A stretch of 64,000 nt of DNA from Cohaesibacter haloalkalitolerans (GTDB taxonomy: Bacteria; Pseudomonadota; Alphaproteobacteria; Rhizobiales; Cohaesibacteraceae): positions 62,001 to 126,000 of the forward strand of contig NZ_QNUM01000009.1 in assembly GCF_003574655.1 (NCBI RefSeq), read 5' to 3'. Shown here one piece after another: positions 34,224-44,165 of this stretch. The notes under the pieces are model-generated. The model had not been told where the DNA came from. It saw nothing but the letters and a program-made list of their open reading frames with translations, and did no database searches. Both the position numbers and the translations under genes were made by a program. The stretch's first letter is position 1. Each line of letters starts with the position of its first letter.

Positions 34224-36518
34224 ATGAATTTGATCGAAGAAATGTCCATCCCATCTGTCATCGCAGCCGAAATCGGCTGTCAGGCAAAACAGGTCATCGC
34301 AGCAGTCGAGCTCATCGACAATGGAGACACCATTCCATTCATTGCGCGATATCGTAAGGAAGTGACCGGTGGCCTTGACGATATCCAGTTGCGCAAGCTG
34401 GATGAGCGACTCATTTACCTCCGTGAATTCTCAAAGCGTCGGGAAGCTGTCCGTAGCGCAATCGAGGCACAGGGCAAGCTGACGGACGAGATTGTTGCCC
34501 GCCTTGCCAAGGCAACGACCAAGGCCGAGCTGGAGGACATCAATGCTCCGTTCCGCGTCAAGGTGAAGACCAGAGCACAGAAGGCAATCGACAATGGCTT
34601 GCTGCCGCTTGCCGATGCTATTCTTGGAAAGCCCGCCAGTGACCCCGAAGCGCTCGCCAAACCGTTCATCGGTGAGAAGGTTGCCGACATCAAGGCGGCT
34701 CTTGATGGCGTCCGTGACATCCTGTCTGAACGGTTTTCCCTCCATCCTGATACCGCAGCAAAGATTCGCCCTGTCGCCAAGAAGACCGCTCGTCTGAAAG
34801 CCTCGGTTGTGAGTGGCAAGGAAGAGGAAGGCAACAAGTTTGCCGACTATTTCGACCACACAGAAAACTGGACCAAGGCACCAAGTCACCGCATTCTGGC
34901 GATGATGCGCGGACAGGAGGCTGGCTTCCTGTCCCTTGATATCGAGTTCGACGATGAGGCGGTTGCCTTTTCCAAGTCGGCCATTGTCAATGACAACAAG
35001 GTTCCCTCTGGCAATGCCTTTCTTGACAAGGTTGTAGACTGGACCTGGAAGGTAAAATTTACCACACGACTTATCTCGGAAATGACCGGAGAGATGCGGG
35101 AACGGGCAGAGAAGGAAGCCATTGATGTTTTCGTCACCAACCTCAAGGCCCTGCTGATGGCCGCACCGGCGGGCATGAAGGCGACGATGGGGCTTGACCC
35201 GGGTATTCGTACCGGCGTGAAGGTGGCTGTTGTCGATGCCACGGGCAAACTTCTGGCGACCAGCACCGTCTACCCTTACGCGCCACGTAATGACGTGCGG
35301 GGGACGCTTAGCGAGCTCGGAGCACTCGTCCGGCGGTTCGGCGTTGAGCTGATCGCGATCGGCAACGGCACGGCGTCGCGGGAAACCGATGCGCTGGTGG
35401 CCGAACTGCTGAAGGGTATTGATGGCAAGAAGCCGACCAAGGTTGTTGTCAGCGAGGCCGGGGCTTCGGTCTATTCGGCGTCGGAATTTGCCTCGCGCGA
35501 GTTTCCGGATCTGGATGTATCCCTGCGCGGGGCGGTTTCCATTGCACGCCGGTTGCAGGATCCGCTGGCCGAGCTGGTGAAAATCGATCCCAAGGCCATC
35601 GGCGTTGGGCAGTATCAGCATGATGTGGATCAGACACGACTGGCGCGGGCTCTGGCTGGGGCCGTCGAGGATGTGGTGAATGCCGTCGGGGTTGATGTCA
35701 ACACCGCATCCCCTGCCCTGTTGTCCTATGTTGCCGGTGTCGGGCCGTCGCTTGCCGAATCCATCGTCAGCTACCGGGACAGCAACGGCGTCTTCTCCAA
35801 GCGGTCCGAGCTGAAGTCGGTGCCGCGGCTTGGCGACAGAACCTTTTCGCAATGCGCCGGGTTCCTGCGCGTAATCGGAGGATCCGAACCGCTTGATGCG
35901 TCAGCTGTCCATCCAGAAGCCTATAAGGTGGCCCGAAAGATCGTCGCCGACTGCGGTCGCGATCTCAGGGACATCATGGGCGATGCCAACAGCCTCAAGG
36001 ATGTCGACCCAGCGAAATTTGTCAGCGGAGAGTTCGGCATTCCGACGATCAAGGACATCATCGAGGAATTGCGCAAGCCGGGTCGCGACCCGCGTCCGCA
36101 GTTCAAGACGGCGACATTCATGGAAGGCATTCACGAGATTTCCGACCTACTGCCGGGTATGCGGCTTGAGGGCACAGTGACCAATGTCGCCGCCTTTGGG
36201 GCGTTTGTCGACATTGGCGTCCATCAGGACGGGCTGGTGCATATCTCGCAATTGTCCGACAGCTATGTCTCTGATCCGTCCAAGGTCGTCAAGGCCGGTC
36301 AGGTGGTCAAGGTCGTGGTCACGTCTGTCGATGTGAAGGCCAAACGCATCAGCCTGTCCATGAAGTCGGCACCGGAAATTGGCGAAACATTCCGTGGCCG
36401 GAAGCCAGAGCAGCGTTCGCAGCAAAAGACGCCTCCAAACCGACAAGGCAAGGATAAGGGCAAAAGCGAAGGCTTGGGACAGTTGGGCGAGGCTCTTGCC
36501 AAGGCGCTACGCAAGTAG
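34224..36518 (+). CDS. tex: Tex family transcription accessory protein
   Basis: 764 residues from ATG 34224, with AAGG 9 bases upstream. N-terminal Tex helices (IPSVIAAEIGCQAKQVIAAV), a YqgF-like nuclease fold (MGLDPGIRTGVKVAVVD), a helix-hairpin-helix region (VNTASPALLSYVAGVGPSLA), and a C-terminal S1 RNA-binding domain (GTVTNVAAFGAFVDIG) with a basic tail. A full-length conserved RNA-binding protein affecting transcription. Ends in a strong terminator. Confidence 0.95.
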   Translation: MNLIEEMSIPSVIAAEIGCQAKQVIAAVELIDNGDTIPFIARYRKEVTGGLDDIQLRKLDERLIYLREFSKRREAVRSAIEAQGKLTDEIVARLAKATTKAELEDINAPFRVKVKTRAQKAIDNGLLPLADAILGKPASDPEALAKPFIGEKVADIKAALDGVRDILSERFSLHPDTAAKIRPVAKKTARLKASVVSGKEEEGNKFADYFDHTENWTKAPSHRILAMMRGQEAGFLSLDIEFDDEAVAFSKSAIVNDNKVPSGNAFLDKVVDWTWKVKFTTRLISEMTGEMRERAEKEAIDVFVTNLKALLMAAPAGMKATMGLDPGIRTGVKVAVVDATGKLLATSTVYPYAPRNDVRGTLSELGALVRRFGVELIAIGNGTASRETDALVAELLKGIDGKKPTKVVVSEAGASVYSASEFASREFPDLDVSLRGAVSIARRLQDPLAELVKIDPKAIGVGQYQHDVDQTRLARALAGAVEDVVNAVGVDVNTASPALLSYVAGVGPSLAESIVSYRDSNGVFSKRSELKSVPRLGDRTFSQCAGFLRVIGGSEPLDASAVHPEAYKVARKIVADCGRDLRDIMGDANSLKDVDPAKFVSGEFGIPTIKDIIEELRKPGRDPRPQFKTATFMEGIHEISDLLPGMRLEGTVTNVAAFGAFVDIGVHQDGLVHISQLSDSYVSDPSKVVKAGQVVKVVVTSVDVKAKRISLSMKSAPEIGETFRGRKPEQRSQQKTPPNRQGKDKGKSEGLGQLGEALAKALRK

Positions 36519-36585
36519 CATGGCAGGCTCGTAGCCACCCCGTTCGCAGGCTTTGCCAGAGAGTGCTGAATGGATCGACAAACGA

Positions 36586-36613
36586 GGAAGCCTTTACTTG
36601 AGGCTTCCTTTTT
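36586..36613 (+). terminator. Intrinsic terminator of tex
   Basis: GGAAGCCT (36586-36593) pairs with AGGCTTCC (36601-36608), followed by TTTTT. It may also serve the convergent regulator-kinase gene. Confidence 0.9.
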
Positions 36614-36656
36614 CATATGCAATGAAAGCGCTTCAGGCACGAGGGAATTTGGCGTC

Positions 36657-38732
36657 TTAGCGTATCTGGAAAGAAGCTGCGTTGCAGGGATGGTCCAGCA
36701 GGGCTTTCAGCTCTGCATCCAGTTTCATCATGGAAATCGACACGCCGGACATGTCGAGGGAGGTGCAGTAGCTTCCGGTCCAGCTCCGCGCGACTTGGAC
36801 ATTGCGCGCCTTCAACCGTTGACGAACGCGGCGGGCAATAATGAGCAGCTCCATCATTGGTGTCGCTCCCAGAGAATTGACCAGCAGCGCCACTTCATCG
36901 CCACGCTCGGGGGCCATTTCTGCCAGAATGCGGTCGACCATGATGTCGGCGGTGTCATTGGCGCTGACGAGAGGCTGGCGAGCGATGCCGGGTTCGCCAT
37001 GAACACCCACGCCGACTTCCATTTCATTCTCGCCGATCAGGAAGGTCGGGCGCCGCGTCTCCGGCATGGAACAGGGTTCCAGCGCCACGCCGACGGTATA
37101 GGTTTCGCGGTTGGCCTTGCGTGCCAGTTCCTCGACCCTCTCGATGGGTAGCATCTGATCGCAGGCGGCACCGGCGATCTTGAAGACAAAGACGTTGCCA
37201 GCGACACCGCGGCGGCTTTCGCGGTCTTCCTTGCGAGAGGACGCAATATCATCCGTGGTGATGACCGTGCGCACGTCAATACCTTCTCGTTTGGCCATCT
37301 CTGCGGCCATTTCAAAGTTCAGGATGTCGCCGGAATAGTTGCCGAACAGATAGACGACCCCTGCCCCGCCATTTGCTGCCCGGGTGCATTCCAGAATGGG
37401 CATGGGCGGCGGCGACGCGAAGATGTTGCCGATTGCGACGGCATCGGCAAGGCCCTTGCCAACATAGCCATAGAAGTAAGGATCGTGTCCGGCGCCACCG
37501 CCGATGACCAGACCGACCTTGCCAGCGCGTGGGCCATCCTGTGCCACCAATGCGCGGTTGGATTTGCGCGCAGGCTTCAGATACTGGGCATATTCGAGAA
37601 CGGCCCCTTCCAGTGACTCGTCAACTGCATCTTCGGGTTCGTTGAGGAATTTCTTGACCCGGGTGCGTTTGATGGATTCTGCCGGTTCAGTCACTGTCTT
37701 TTCAGGACGGATCGACCCTGTCTTGCCATCGGCGCTCAGAATACCAAGGCCGGTCGTTGCATCGGTTATGAGAATGTTGACGTATCCGCCGTGCAGGGTC
37801 GCCAGAATGGCCGGCACCTTGTCCGTGCCTCCGGCTATGGCAATCCGCTGCTTGACCCTTGCCAGTTGGTCAAGGGTGATACCGATCGTGCGGTCTTCCA
37901 GAGGCCCCTTGACGAGCTTGCCGCGTTCATTGATGTAGCGCCCGGCAATGGCACCGACGGCGGTCGAATAGGCATCCCGAAGCTTGGGGTCATCATGGAA
38001 GAAACCGGAGCTGTGCAACGTGGAATTGGGTCTCAGAGATGCAATGCCGAAGACAATGCAGTTCAACTGGTCAAGGCTTGCAAGCTGTTCCTTTACCAAC
38101 TGTTCGCTGGTCAAAATGTCGCGCAATTCTGGACTGGATACAATCGCGGGAGCAGAAATCGGTACGCATTCAGCCCGAATGGCTGCTGCCATCTTTGTTG
38201 CGCAGGCGGCGGGCGTGAATGGCACATGGCTGGAGGTGGTACCTGTAGCCTGAATAACTCTCACGTCCTGAAGATTGTCGATATTGAGTGCCTGAGCAGA
38301 TGCAAGAACCGTCCGCCCCCAGCCGACACCGACCGTGTCGCCTGACCTCAAAATGCCCTGCAAGACCTGAGCCCCAGCGGCACCAAGGCGGTCAATCAGC
38401 GACCGGTCACCACCTTCACCGGGAATGACCAGACAGTCCCTTAGCCCGAAATGCTCCTTGAGCGCCTTGGAGATCGAGAGGGTCTTGAGGTGTTCGGTTT
38501 CAATGGAGATGTTGACCAGACCACGCGTCCGGGCGTCGGCGAGATAGGAAATCACCGTGGCGCGGGAAACGCCAATGGTCCGCGCGATATCGCCTTGCGT
38601 CATGCCCTCTTCATAATAGAGCCAGCTGGCCCACAGCAACGGATCATTGCCAAATCGCAATGGCATGACCAGTTCGGGCTCGGCGCCGGTCTTTTCGGGG
38701 CGAGCGGCACTCAGCCGCTTCTTTGGGGGCAT
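36657..38732 (-). CDS. Fusion of SorC-type sugar regulator and dihydroxyacetone kinase DhaK domain
   Basis: 691 residues. Residues 1-335 are a SorC-family regulator: helix-turn-helix at 42-66 (GMTQGDIARTIGVSRATVIS) and a sugar-phosphate-binding domain (GDTVGVGWGRTV). Residues about 356-691 are a DhaK domain with GGGAGHDP, NYSGDILNF and VGVHGEPG, which keep the two His and the Asp of E. coli DhaK (His56, His218, Asp109). The kinase half therefore looks able to bind its ketose. ATG overlaps the TAA of the dhaL gene upstream. Such bifunctional proteins are known from polyol loci. Confidence 0.92.
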   Translation of the reverse strand: MPPKKRLSAARPEKTGAEPELVMPLRFGNDPLLWASWLYYEEGMTQGDIARTIGVSRATVISYLADARTRGLVNISIETEHLKTLSISKALKEHFGLRDCLVIPGEGGDRSLIDRLGAAGAQVLQGILRSGDTVGVGWGRTVLASAQALNIDNLQDVRVIQATGTTSSHVPFTPAACATKMAAAIRAECVPISAPAIVSSPELRDILTSEQLVKEQLASLDQLNCIVFGIASLRPNSTLHSSGFFHDDPKLRDAYSTAVGAIAGRYINERGKLVKGPLEDRTIGITLDQLARVKQRIAIAGGTDKVPAILATLHGGYVNILITDATTGLGILSADGKTGSIRPEKTVTEPAESIKRTRVKKFLNEPEDAVDESLEGAVLEYAQYLKPARKSNRALVAQDGPRAGKVGLVIGGGAGHDPYFYGYVGKGLADAVAIGNIFASPPPMPILECTRAANGGAGVVYLFGNYSGDILNFEMAAEMAKREGIDVRTVITTDDIASSRKEDRESRRGVAGNVFVFKIAGAACDQMLPIERVEELARKANRETYTVGVALEPCSMPETRRPTFLIGENEMEVGVGVHGEPGIARQPLVSANDTADIMVDRILAEMAPERGDEVALLVNSLGATPMMELLIIARRVRQRLKARNVQVARSWTGSYCTSLDMSGVSISMMKLDAELKALLDHPCNAASFQIR

Positions 38733-39382
38733 TATAGCGCCCTCTGCTCAAGTGTATTTGCAAAGCTCTCAATGAGGATGGCGGCAGAAGCCGCGCCCGG
38801 ATCAATATGACCCAGACTGCGCCCGCCGAGGCGCGCCGCGCGTCCGCGCATGGCGACCATGGACCGGGTACTCTCCACGCCACGGCTGGCCGAAGCCCGG
38901 ATCTCAGACAGAATGACCTCAAGCGGCGCATTCTCCTGCCTGAGGTTCTTGATTGTCTGTACTACAGGAAGCCATACATCCATCATGGTCTTGTCGCCCG
39001 CAATTGCCTTGCCACGCGCACCGATCCCGTCAGAGATGGCAACCAGAAGCATCAACGCTTCGTCTGCATCCAGCGCCGAACGATTGCCCGCGAAATCCCC
39101 GGCTGCTATCAGGCCGGAAGCATAAAGGGGGCCGGGAGTGGCACCAACCGCTTCCAGAAAGCTCTCCGCGCAGGACCTGAAGAGCGTCGACATGTCATGG
39201 GACTGAACATCGATTTCATTCAATGCTCTGACAATGGCGGAAAAGCCGCGCGACATGGTGTAGCCATGATCGCCATCGCCGATCTCTCCGTCGAGCTGAC
39301 CGAGATAATCGGCCGCCTCTTTCATGCGCGTCGCCGCTTCTCTGAGAAACGCAACGATATCGTCAATTTCCACCTGTTTCAT
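38732..39382 (-). CDS. DhaL-type kinase subunit (copy 1)
   Basis: 216 residues from ATG 39382; the longer frame to 39505 lacks family sequence. All-helical nucleotide-binding DhaL barrel: QLDGEIGDGDHGYTMSRG gives the Mg-ADP/ATP-binding Asp cluster near residues 30-40, with GPLYASGLIAAGDFAGN and GDKTMMDVWLP. Its stop overlaps the start of the regulator-DhaK fusion, so they are probable kinase partners. No DhaM (PTS donor) is seen, so the phosphoryl donor cannot be decided. Confidence 0.88.
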   Translation of the reverse strand: MKQVEIDDIVAFLREAATRMKEAADYLGQLDGEIGDGDHGYTMSRGFSAIVRALNEIDVQSHDMSTLFRSCAESFLEAVGATPGPLYASGLIAAGDFAGNRSALDADEALMLLVAISDGIGARGKAIAGDKTMMDVWLPVVQTIKNLRQENAPLEVILSEIRASASRGVESTRSMVAMRGRAARLGGRSLGHIDPGAASAAILIESFANTLEQRAL

Positions 39383-39548
39383 GCAAGATTTTATATCCCA
39401 AGGGCGTCTGCTCCGCAACAGACACACGACCCAAAACTGCGTCCGGGCGTGCAGATTTGCACCAGATCTCTCAGACAAAACAGGTGGAAAGAGACGCCGC
39501 GTCAAGCGCGACGCCTGAGGGTGTTACGGAAGCCGGTTGCCTTCCGGT

Positions 39549-40187
39549 TCAATCAAGGCGGGCCGTGATGCTGTCGGCAAACGCTGTCAGGATCATGCAG
39601 CAGGATGTTGCCCCAGCATCGAGTACACCTCGGGACCGCTCACCAAGGCGGGCGGACCGCCCGAGTTTGGCGACCATGTCGATTGTGCTGTCCCGGCCAA
39701 CCGCAGCGGCTGCCTTCATGGCGTCCAGCGCTTCGGGGAAGCTTTTGCCCCCGGCGTTGGCGGCCTTGAGGGCATCCAGTGCCGGAGACAAGGCATCCAT
39801 CAGCGTCTTGTCACCAACCTTTGCGTTGCCGATGCCCTGAATACCATCAAGACCAGCCTGCAGCATGGCGGTGAAGCTTTCCGCATCGATGGTCTCGGAG
39901 TCGCCGAGCGCCTCGGCCATATCCGAGAACATCATGCCGTAAAGGGGACCCATGGAACCTCCGATCTCGGACATGAGTACATCGGAGAGAATCTCCATGG
40001 CCTCGGTCAGTGTCCCATCAGGATCCAGACGTTCGGCTGCACGGCCAAAGCCCTTGGCCATGTTGATGCCATGGTCGCCATCCCCGATCTTCCCGTCGAT
40101 CTCTGACAGATAAGCCTTGTTGGACACAATCACTTCGGCAATGTCTGCAACGATCTTGCCTGCACCCTTGTTCGGAATTCCCTGCAT
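39549..40187 (-). CDS. DhaL-type kinase subunit (copy 2)
   Basis: 212 residues from ATG 40187, with AAGGGAG upstream. The DhaL pattern is EIDGKIGDGDHGINMAKGFG, GSMGPLYGMMFSDMA and GDKTLMDALSPALD. It lies 13 bases after the stand-alone dhaK and probably forms the kinase with it. Related to, but clearly diverged from, copy 1. Between the two copies is a 166-base gap with no gene. Confidence 0.88.
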   Translation of the reverse strand: MQGIPNKGAGKIVADIAEVIVSNKAYLSEIDGKIGDGDHGINMAKGFGRAAERLDPDGTLTEAMEILSDVLMSEIGGSMGPLYGMMFSDMAEALGDSETIDAESFTAMLQAGLDGIQGIGNAKVGDKTLMDALSPALDALKAANAGGKSFPEALDAMKAAAAVGRDSTIDMVAKLGRSARLGERSRGVLDAGATSCCMILTAFADSITARLD

Positions 40188-40200
40188 CCTATCGTCTCCC

Positions 40201-41193
40201 TTAAAAGCCCGGACAGTTGGTCTCGGTATCCAGCAGCGGTTTGAGCTCATCATCGAGCGCCATGACCGTCAGCGTGGCACCGACCATCTCGAGCGATGTG
40301 AAATAGTTGCCCACGAAAGCCTTGTGGATCTTGAGGCCCCGTTCTTCGATCTTGGTCGCCATGCGATCATAGAGCACATACAGCTCATTGATAGGGGTGG
40401 CGCCGAGGCCGGAAACAAGAACGGCCACTTCGGTGCCAGCACGCAGGTTGTGGTCATCAAGAACGACCTTCACCATGTCATCGGCAATCTCGTTGGCTGA
40501 CTTGAGGTCTTCCACGCGGACGCCAGGCTCGCCATGGTGGCCGATGCCAACTTCCATCTTGCCCGGTTCGATCAGGAAGTTCGGATGGCCGACGGCTGGC
40601 AAGGTGCACGGGCCAAGACCAAGGCCGATGGAGCGGCAATTGTCGATGGCCTTTTGAGCGGAGGCAATCACCTCTTGCAGAGAGGCGCCGGTTGCTGCCT
40701 TGGCGCCGCCGATCTTCCACATGAAGATTTCACCGGCCACACCGCGCCGCTTTTCGCGTTCTTCCGCAGAAGCCGAGCAGACGTCGTCGTTGGCAACAAC
40801 GGTTGCCACCTCAATGCCGTCCTTCTTGATCATCTTGCTGGCCATTTTGACATTCATGTTGTCACCAGCATAGTTGCCGTAGAGCACGGCCACACCAGCG
40901 CCACCGTCTGCCGCCTTGATGGCGTCAAGGAAGCTCTTCGCGGTTGGAGACGAGAACAGCTCACCAACAGCCACGGCATCAAGCATGTTCTTGCCAGTGT
41001 AGCCGATGAAGGCCGGTTCGTGACCGGAACCGCCGCCGGTAACGATACCGACACGCCCCTTTTCAGCAGCAAAATTGGAAACCACGACCCTGTTGTTTCC
41101 TTCGTGAAGACGTACAACGTCGTTGTGTGTCCGGACAAATCCGGCGACGGTTTCGTCAACGATGTCATCGGGGTTATTGATAAAACGTTGCAT
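40201..41193 (-). CDS. Dihydroxyacetone-kinase-type DhaK subunit
   Basis: 330 residues from ATG 41193, with AAGGG upstream. GGGSGHEPAFIGYTGKN, NYAGDNMNV and VGIGHHGEPG supply the substrate-binding and covalent His plus the Asp. It phosphorylates a short ketose bound as a hemiaminal: dihydroxyacetone, erythrulose or similar. Immediately downstream of the SDR dehydrogenase and upstream of dhaL, it likely phosphorylates that enzyme's product. D- or L-erythrulose kinases of this family exist in tetritol pathways. Confidence 0.9.
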   Translation of the reverse strand: MQRFINNPDDIVDETVAGFVRTHNDVVRLHEGNNRVVVSNFAAEKGRVGIVTGGGSGHEPAFIGYTGKNMLDAVAVGELFSSPTAKSFLDAIKAADGGAGVAVLYGNYAGDNMNVKMASKMIKKDGIEVATVVANDDVCSASAEEREKRRGVAGEIFMWKIGGAKAATGASLQEVIASAQKAIDNCRSIGLGLGPCTLPAVGHPNFLIEPGKMEVGIGHHGEPGVRVEDLKSANEIADDMVKVVLDDHNLRAGTEVAVLVSGLGATPINELYVLYDRMATKIEERGLKIHKAFVGNYFTSLEMVGATLTVMALDDELKPLLDTETNCPGF

Positions 41194-41203
41194 GATACTG
41201 CCC

Positions 41204-41971
41204 TTACTTGATGGTGTAGCCGCCGTCGATGACGAGGTCGGCGCCGTTGAACATGGCTCCTGCATCCGATGCAAGGAAGACAGCAACAGCAGCAACTTCA
41301 CAAGGCTCGGCGAACCGGCCAACCGGGATCTGCTTGATGGCGTCGACGCCCTTCTGTCCGGCCCAGGCCGATTTGCCCAGCTCGGTCATGACAATGGTCG
41401 GGGACACGCTGTTGACGTTGATTCCATATTTGCCCCATTCAAGGGCAAGCGTCTTGGTCATGCCGCGAATGGCAAATTTGGAGGCGCAGTAGGCAACATG
41501 TTCGTCAATAGCAACAGAACCGGCCTGCGATGCGATGTTAACGATGCGTCCGCCGCCCTGCTTGATCATGACTTTGCCAACCGTCTGGGCAACGATGAAG
41601 CTGCCGGTGAGGTTGACGTCCATGGTCCGCTTCCATGCGTCAAGGCTCAGCTCTTCAGCCGGAGCCAGCGCAACGATGCCGGCGCTATTGACCAGAATGT
41701 CAATGCGTCCGAAGGCGTCGACAACGGTCTTGACCGCAGCTTCAACGGATGCAGCGTCTGCGACATTGCAGGATACAGCGATGGCATCTTTGAGCTCCTT
41801 CGCCTTGGCTGACGCCGCCTCTTCCTTCAGATCAACAATGGCAACGCGCACGCCCTTTGCGTTCAATGCATCGGCGATAGCAGCTCCGATACCAGAGGCT
41901 GCTCCGGTCACGAAAGCGGTTTTCCCGGCTAGTGGGAAGTCGAAATCGAGGGTTTCAGGTCCCGATGACAT
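41204..41971 (-). CDS. SDR-family polyol dehydrogenase
   Basis: 255 residues. NAD-binding TGAASGIGAAIADAL, NSAG, and catalytic Ser, Tyr-x-x-x-Lys in NIASQAG and YCASK. AAAGGA precedes the ATG. Its place between an importer and ketose kinase genes indicates oxidation of an imported polyol to a ketose. Threitol dehydrogenases of tetritol pathways belong to the same family, but specificity cannot be read from sequence here. Confidence 0.85.
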   Translation of the reverse strand: MSSGPETLDFDFPLAGKTAFVTGAASGIGAAIADALNAKGVRVAIVDLKEEAASAKAKELKDAIAVSCNVADAASVEAAVKTVVDAFGRIDILVNSAGIVALAPAEELSLDAWKRTMDVNLTGSFIVAQTVGKVMIKQGGGRIVNIASQAGSVAIDEHVAYCASKFAIRGMTKTLALEWGKYGINVNSVSPTIVMTELGKSAWAGQKGVDAIKQIPVGRFAEPCEVAAVAVFLASDAGAMFNGADLVIDGGYTIK

Positions 41972-42075
41972 GGCTATATCCTTTGGTAATTTCTATGCCC
42001 TGTGGGTTTGGGCCCTGTCCGGAAAGACCTATTCTTTCCGGACAGGTTTCGTTATTCCGTATGGTTCAGGTCAGA

Positions 42076-43062
42076 CTACTGACGTTTAGCCAGCAGGGCG
42101 TCGGCATTGTCGAGGGTGACCGGGGTCCAGGGAACGCTGTATTCTGCGTCTTTACCGCCATTCCAAGGCATGTCCGGATACTGTTTCCAAATTTCCGACA
42201 TCGGTTCGTAGTCTGGCTGGACAGCCTTGATGGCCAGATCGAGAGCACCCTGAGCCTGTGCGGCACCGTCCTGAAGGATGGAAGCCATTTCGTTGTTCTT
42301 GACTGCCATCAGAGCGTCGGTCACGCCATCGATACCGGCAATGGCGAAGTCTTCGACCTTGAGGCTTGCGGACTTGATCGCTTCGATGGCACCCAGTGCC
42401 ATTTCGTCGTTCTGGCCGATGACACCGGCAATGTCACCCGGGTGTGCGGTCAACCAGTTTTCCATCAGGTTCTGTGCTTCTGCACGCGACCAGTTGGCGG
42501 TTTTCTTTTCGAGAACCTTTACGTCCGGGCATTCTGCGAGTGCCTTTTCGTTGCCTTCGAGGCGCTGGATCTGGGCGGACTGGCCAATCGGGCCTTCAAT
42601 AATGACGACATTGCCCTTGCAGCCGATCTTGTCGAGCACATATTTGGCTTCCATGTAGCCGGATTCAACGTCATTGGAACCCACATAGGAATTCAGCAGG
42701 TCGCTGTTAACGCGGGTGTTGGAGCCGAAGACCGGGATACCGGCATCATGGGCGGCTTGAACGGCAGCAGCACCGGCTTCAATGTCGATTGGCACGAAGA
42801 TGATCGCGTCAAAATTCTGCGTGATCATTGTTTCGAACTGTTCCTGCTGTACGAGGGCGTCGTAACGGCCGTCGAAGATGGTCAGATCAACGAGTTTCTG
42901 TTTAACTGCCGGGTGTTCTTCCAGTGCGTGAGCCCAGATCTGCATGAATTCTGCGTTGAGGCCGTAAACAGCCGCACCGATCTTTGGCATGTCCTTCGCA
43001 CCGGCTGCGGTGCTGGACATCAATGCGGCGGCAATTGCCAGGGATTTTATCAGTTTAGACAT
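42076..43062 (-). CDS. Sugar/polyol ABC transporter periplasmic binding protein
   Basis: 328 residues. Signal peptide 1-22 (LIKSLAIAAALMSSTAAGAK), then a Peripla_BP_4 (RbsB-like) fold: EQFETMITQNFDAIIFVPID, NTRVNSDLLNSYVGSND and GVIGQNDEMALGAIEA. GGAGGAG precedes the ATG. Binding partner of the permease at 43144 and the ATPase at 44166. The ligand is likely a small polyol, judged from the downstream dehydrogenase and kinases. Confidence 0.93.
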   Translation of the reverse strand: MSKLIKSLAIAAALMSSTAAGAKDMPKIGAAVYGLNAEFMQIWAHALEEHPAVKQKLVDLTIFDGRYDALVQQEQFETMITQNFDAIIFVPIDIEAGAAAVQAAHDAGIPVFGSNTRVNSDLLNSYVGSNDVESGYMEAKYVLDKIGCKGNVVIIEGPIGQSAQIQRLEGNEKALAECPDVKVLEKKTANWSRAEAQNLMENWLTAHPGDIAGVIGQNDEMALGAIEAIKSASLKVEDFAIAGIDGVTDALMAVKNNEMASILQDGAAQAQGALDLAIKAVQPDYEPMSEIWKQYPDMPWNGGKDAEYSVPWTPVTLDNADALLAKRQ

Positions 43063-43143
43063 TGTGCTTCTCCTCCAAAGTTTGCACAGTTCATCTGATA
43101 ACCCGAACCTTCGGGTTCCAAATTTCCGGGATATTCTAGTAAG

Positions 43144-44139
43144 TTAAGCGTTCTTCTGACGAGCCTGGTCGAGCATGACAGCTGCGACGATCAGAGCTCC
43201 CTTGATGACTTGCTGGTAGTAGGATTCAACACCCATGAGATCGAGGCCGTTGTTGACGACAGCAATAAGCAGAGCGCCGATCAAAGTACCGGTAACACGT
43301 CCCACCCCTCCAAGAAGGGAGGTGCCGCCGATAACGACCGCAGCAATTGCATCCAGCTCGTAGGCGATGCCTGCCTGTGTCAGAGCCGAGCCGGTCCGGG
43401 CTGCCAGGATCATGCCAGCCAGACCTGCAAGGCCACCCGAGATGATGTAGACAGTCATGATGACGCGACGGACATTGATACCGGATACGCGCGCTGCATG
43501 CGGGTTACCACCGACTGCATACACCCTGCGGCCAAACCGCGAGGAAGACAGCACCCAGTAGGATACGATAAAGACAAGAGCGAAGAGAACGACAGGCATG
43601 GGAATACCAAAAATGTCATCCCGTCCGATGAAGCGGAAGCTGTCTGTCAGGGCAGGAACAGGCTGGCCTCCGGCATAGAGCAGAGTCAGACCACGGGCTG
43701 CAGACAACATGCCCAGCGTTGTGACGAAGGCAGGCACATTGAACCGGGCGACGACAATGCCGTTGACCCATCCGCAGATCAGCCCAACACCAATACCGAC
43801 TGCGAAGGCAATTGCTGCCGGATATGGCGCGCCCATGAAGGCAGCAGCCTGGGACGTCGTCGCCATAGAGGCGGCCACAATACCGGCCAAGGCCACGACA
43901 GATCCGACCGAGAGGTCGATACCGCGTGTCAGAATGACAAAGGTCATGCCAATGGCGAGAATGCCGTTGATCGAGGTTTGCCTCAGGACGTTGAGAATAT
44001 TGCGCGTCGTGAGGAAATACTCGTTTGCGAATGTCAGCACGACACAAACCAGAACCAGCGCCAACAGAATGCCGTATTTCTGGCCGTATTTTGCGGCCAA
44101 TGCCTTATAGTCGCGGGAAGAGCCCGATGCTGCCAACAT
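43144..44139 (-). CDS. Sugar/polyol ABC transporter permease (RbsC type)
   Basis: 331 residues from ATG 44139, selected because AAAGGAG lies 9 bases upstream; the ATG at 44163 adds eight residues with no site. About ten membrane segments. BPD_transp_2 motifs are NGILAIGMTFVILTRGIDLS, VGSVVALAG and GTSLLGGVGRVTGTLIGALL. Cytoplasmic membrane channel of the importer. 26 bases from the ATPase gene. Confidence 0.93.
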   Translation of the reverse strand: MLAASGSSRDYKALAAKYGQKYGILLALVLVCVVLTFANEYFLTTRNILNVLRQTSINGILAIGMTFVILTRGIDLSVGSVVALAGIVAASMATTSQAAAFMGAPYPAAIAFAVGIGVGLICGWVNGIVVARFNVPAFVTTLGMLSAARGLTLLYAGGQPVPALTDSFRFIGRDDIFGIPMPVVLFALVFIVSYWVLSSSRFGRRVYAVGGNPHAARVSGINVRRVIMTVYIISGGLAGLAGMILAARTGSALTQAGIAYELDAIAAVVIGGTSLLGGVGRVTGTLIGALLIAVVNNGLDLMGVESYYQQVIKGALIVAAVMLDQARQKNA

Positions 44140-44165
44140 AATGGTGTCTCCTTTGGTATTCATGA

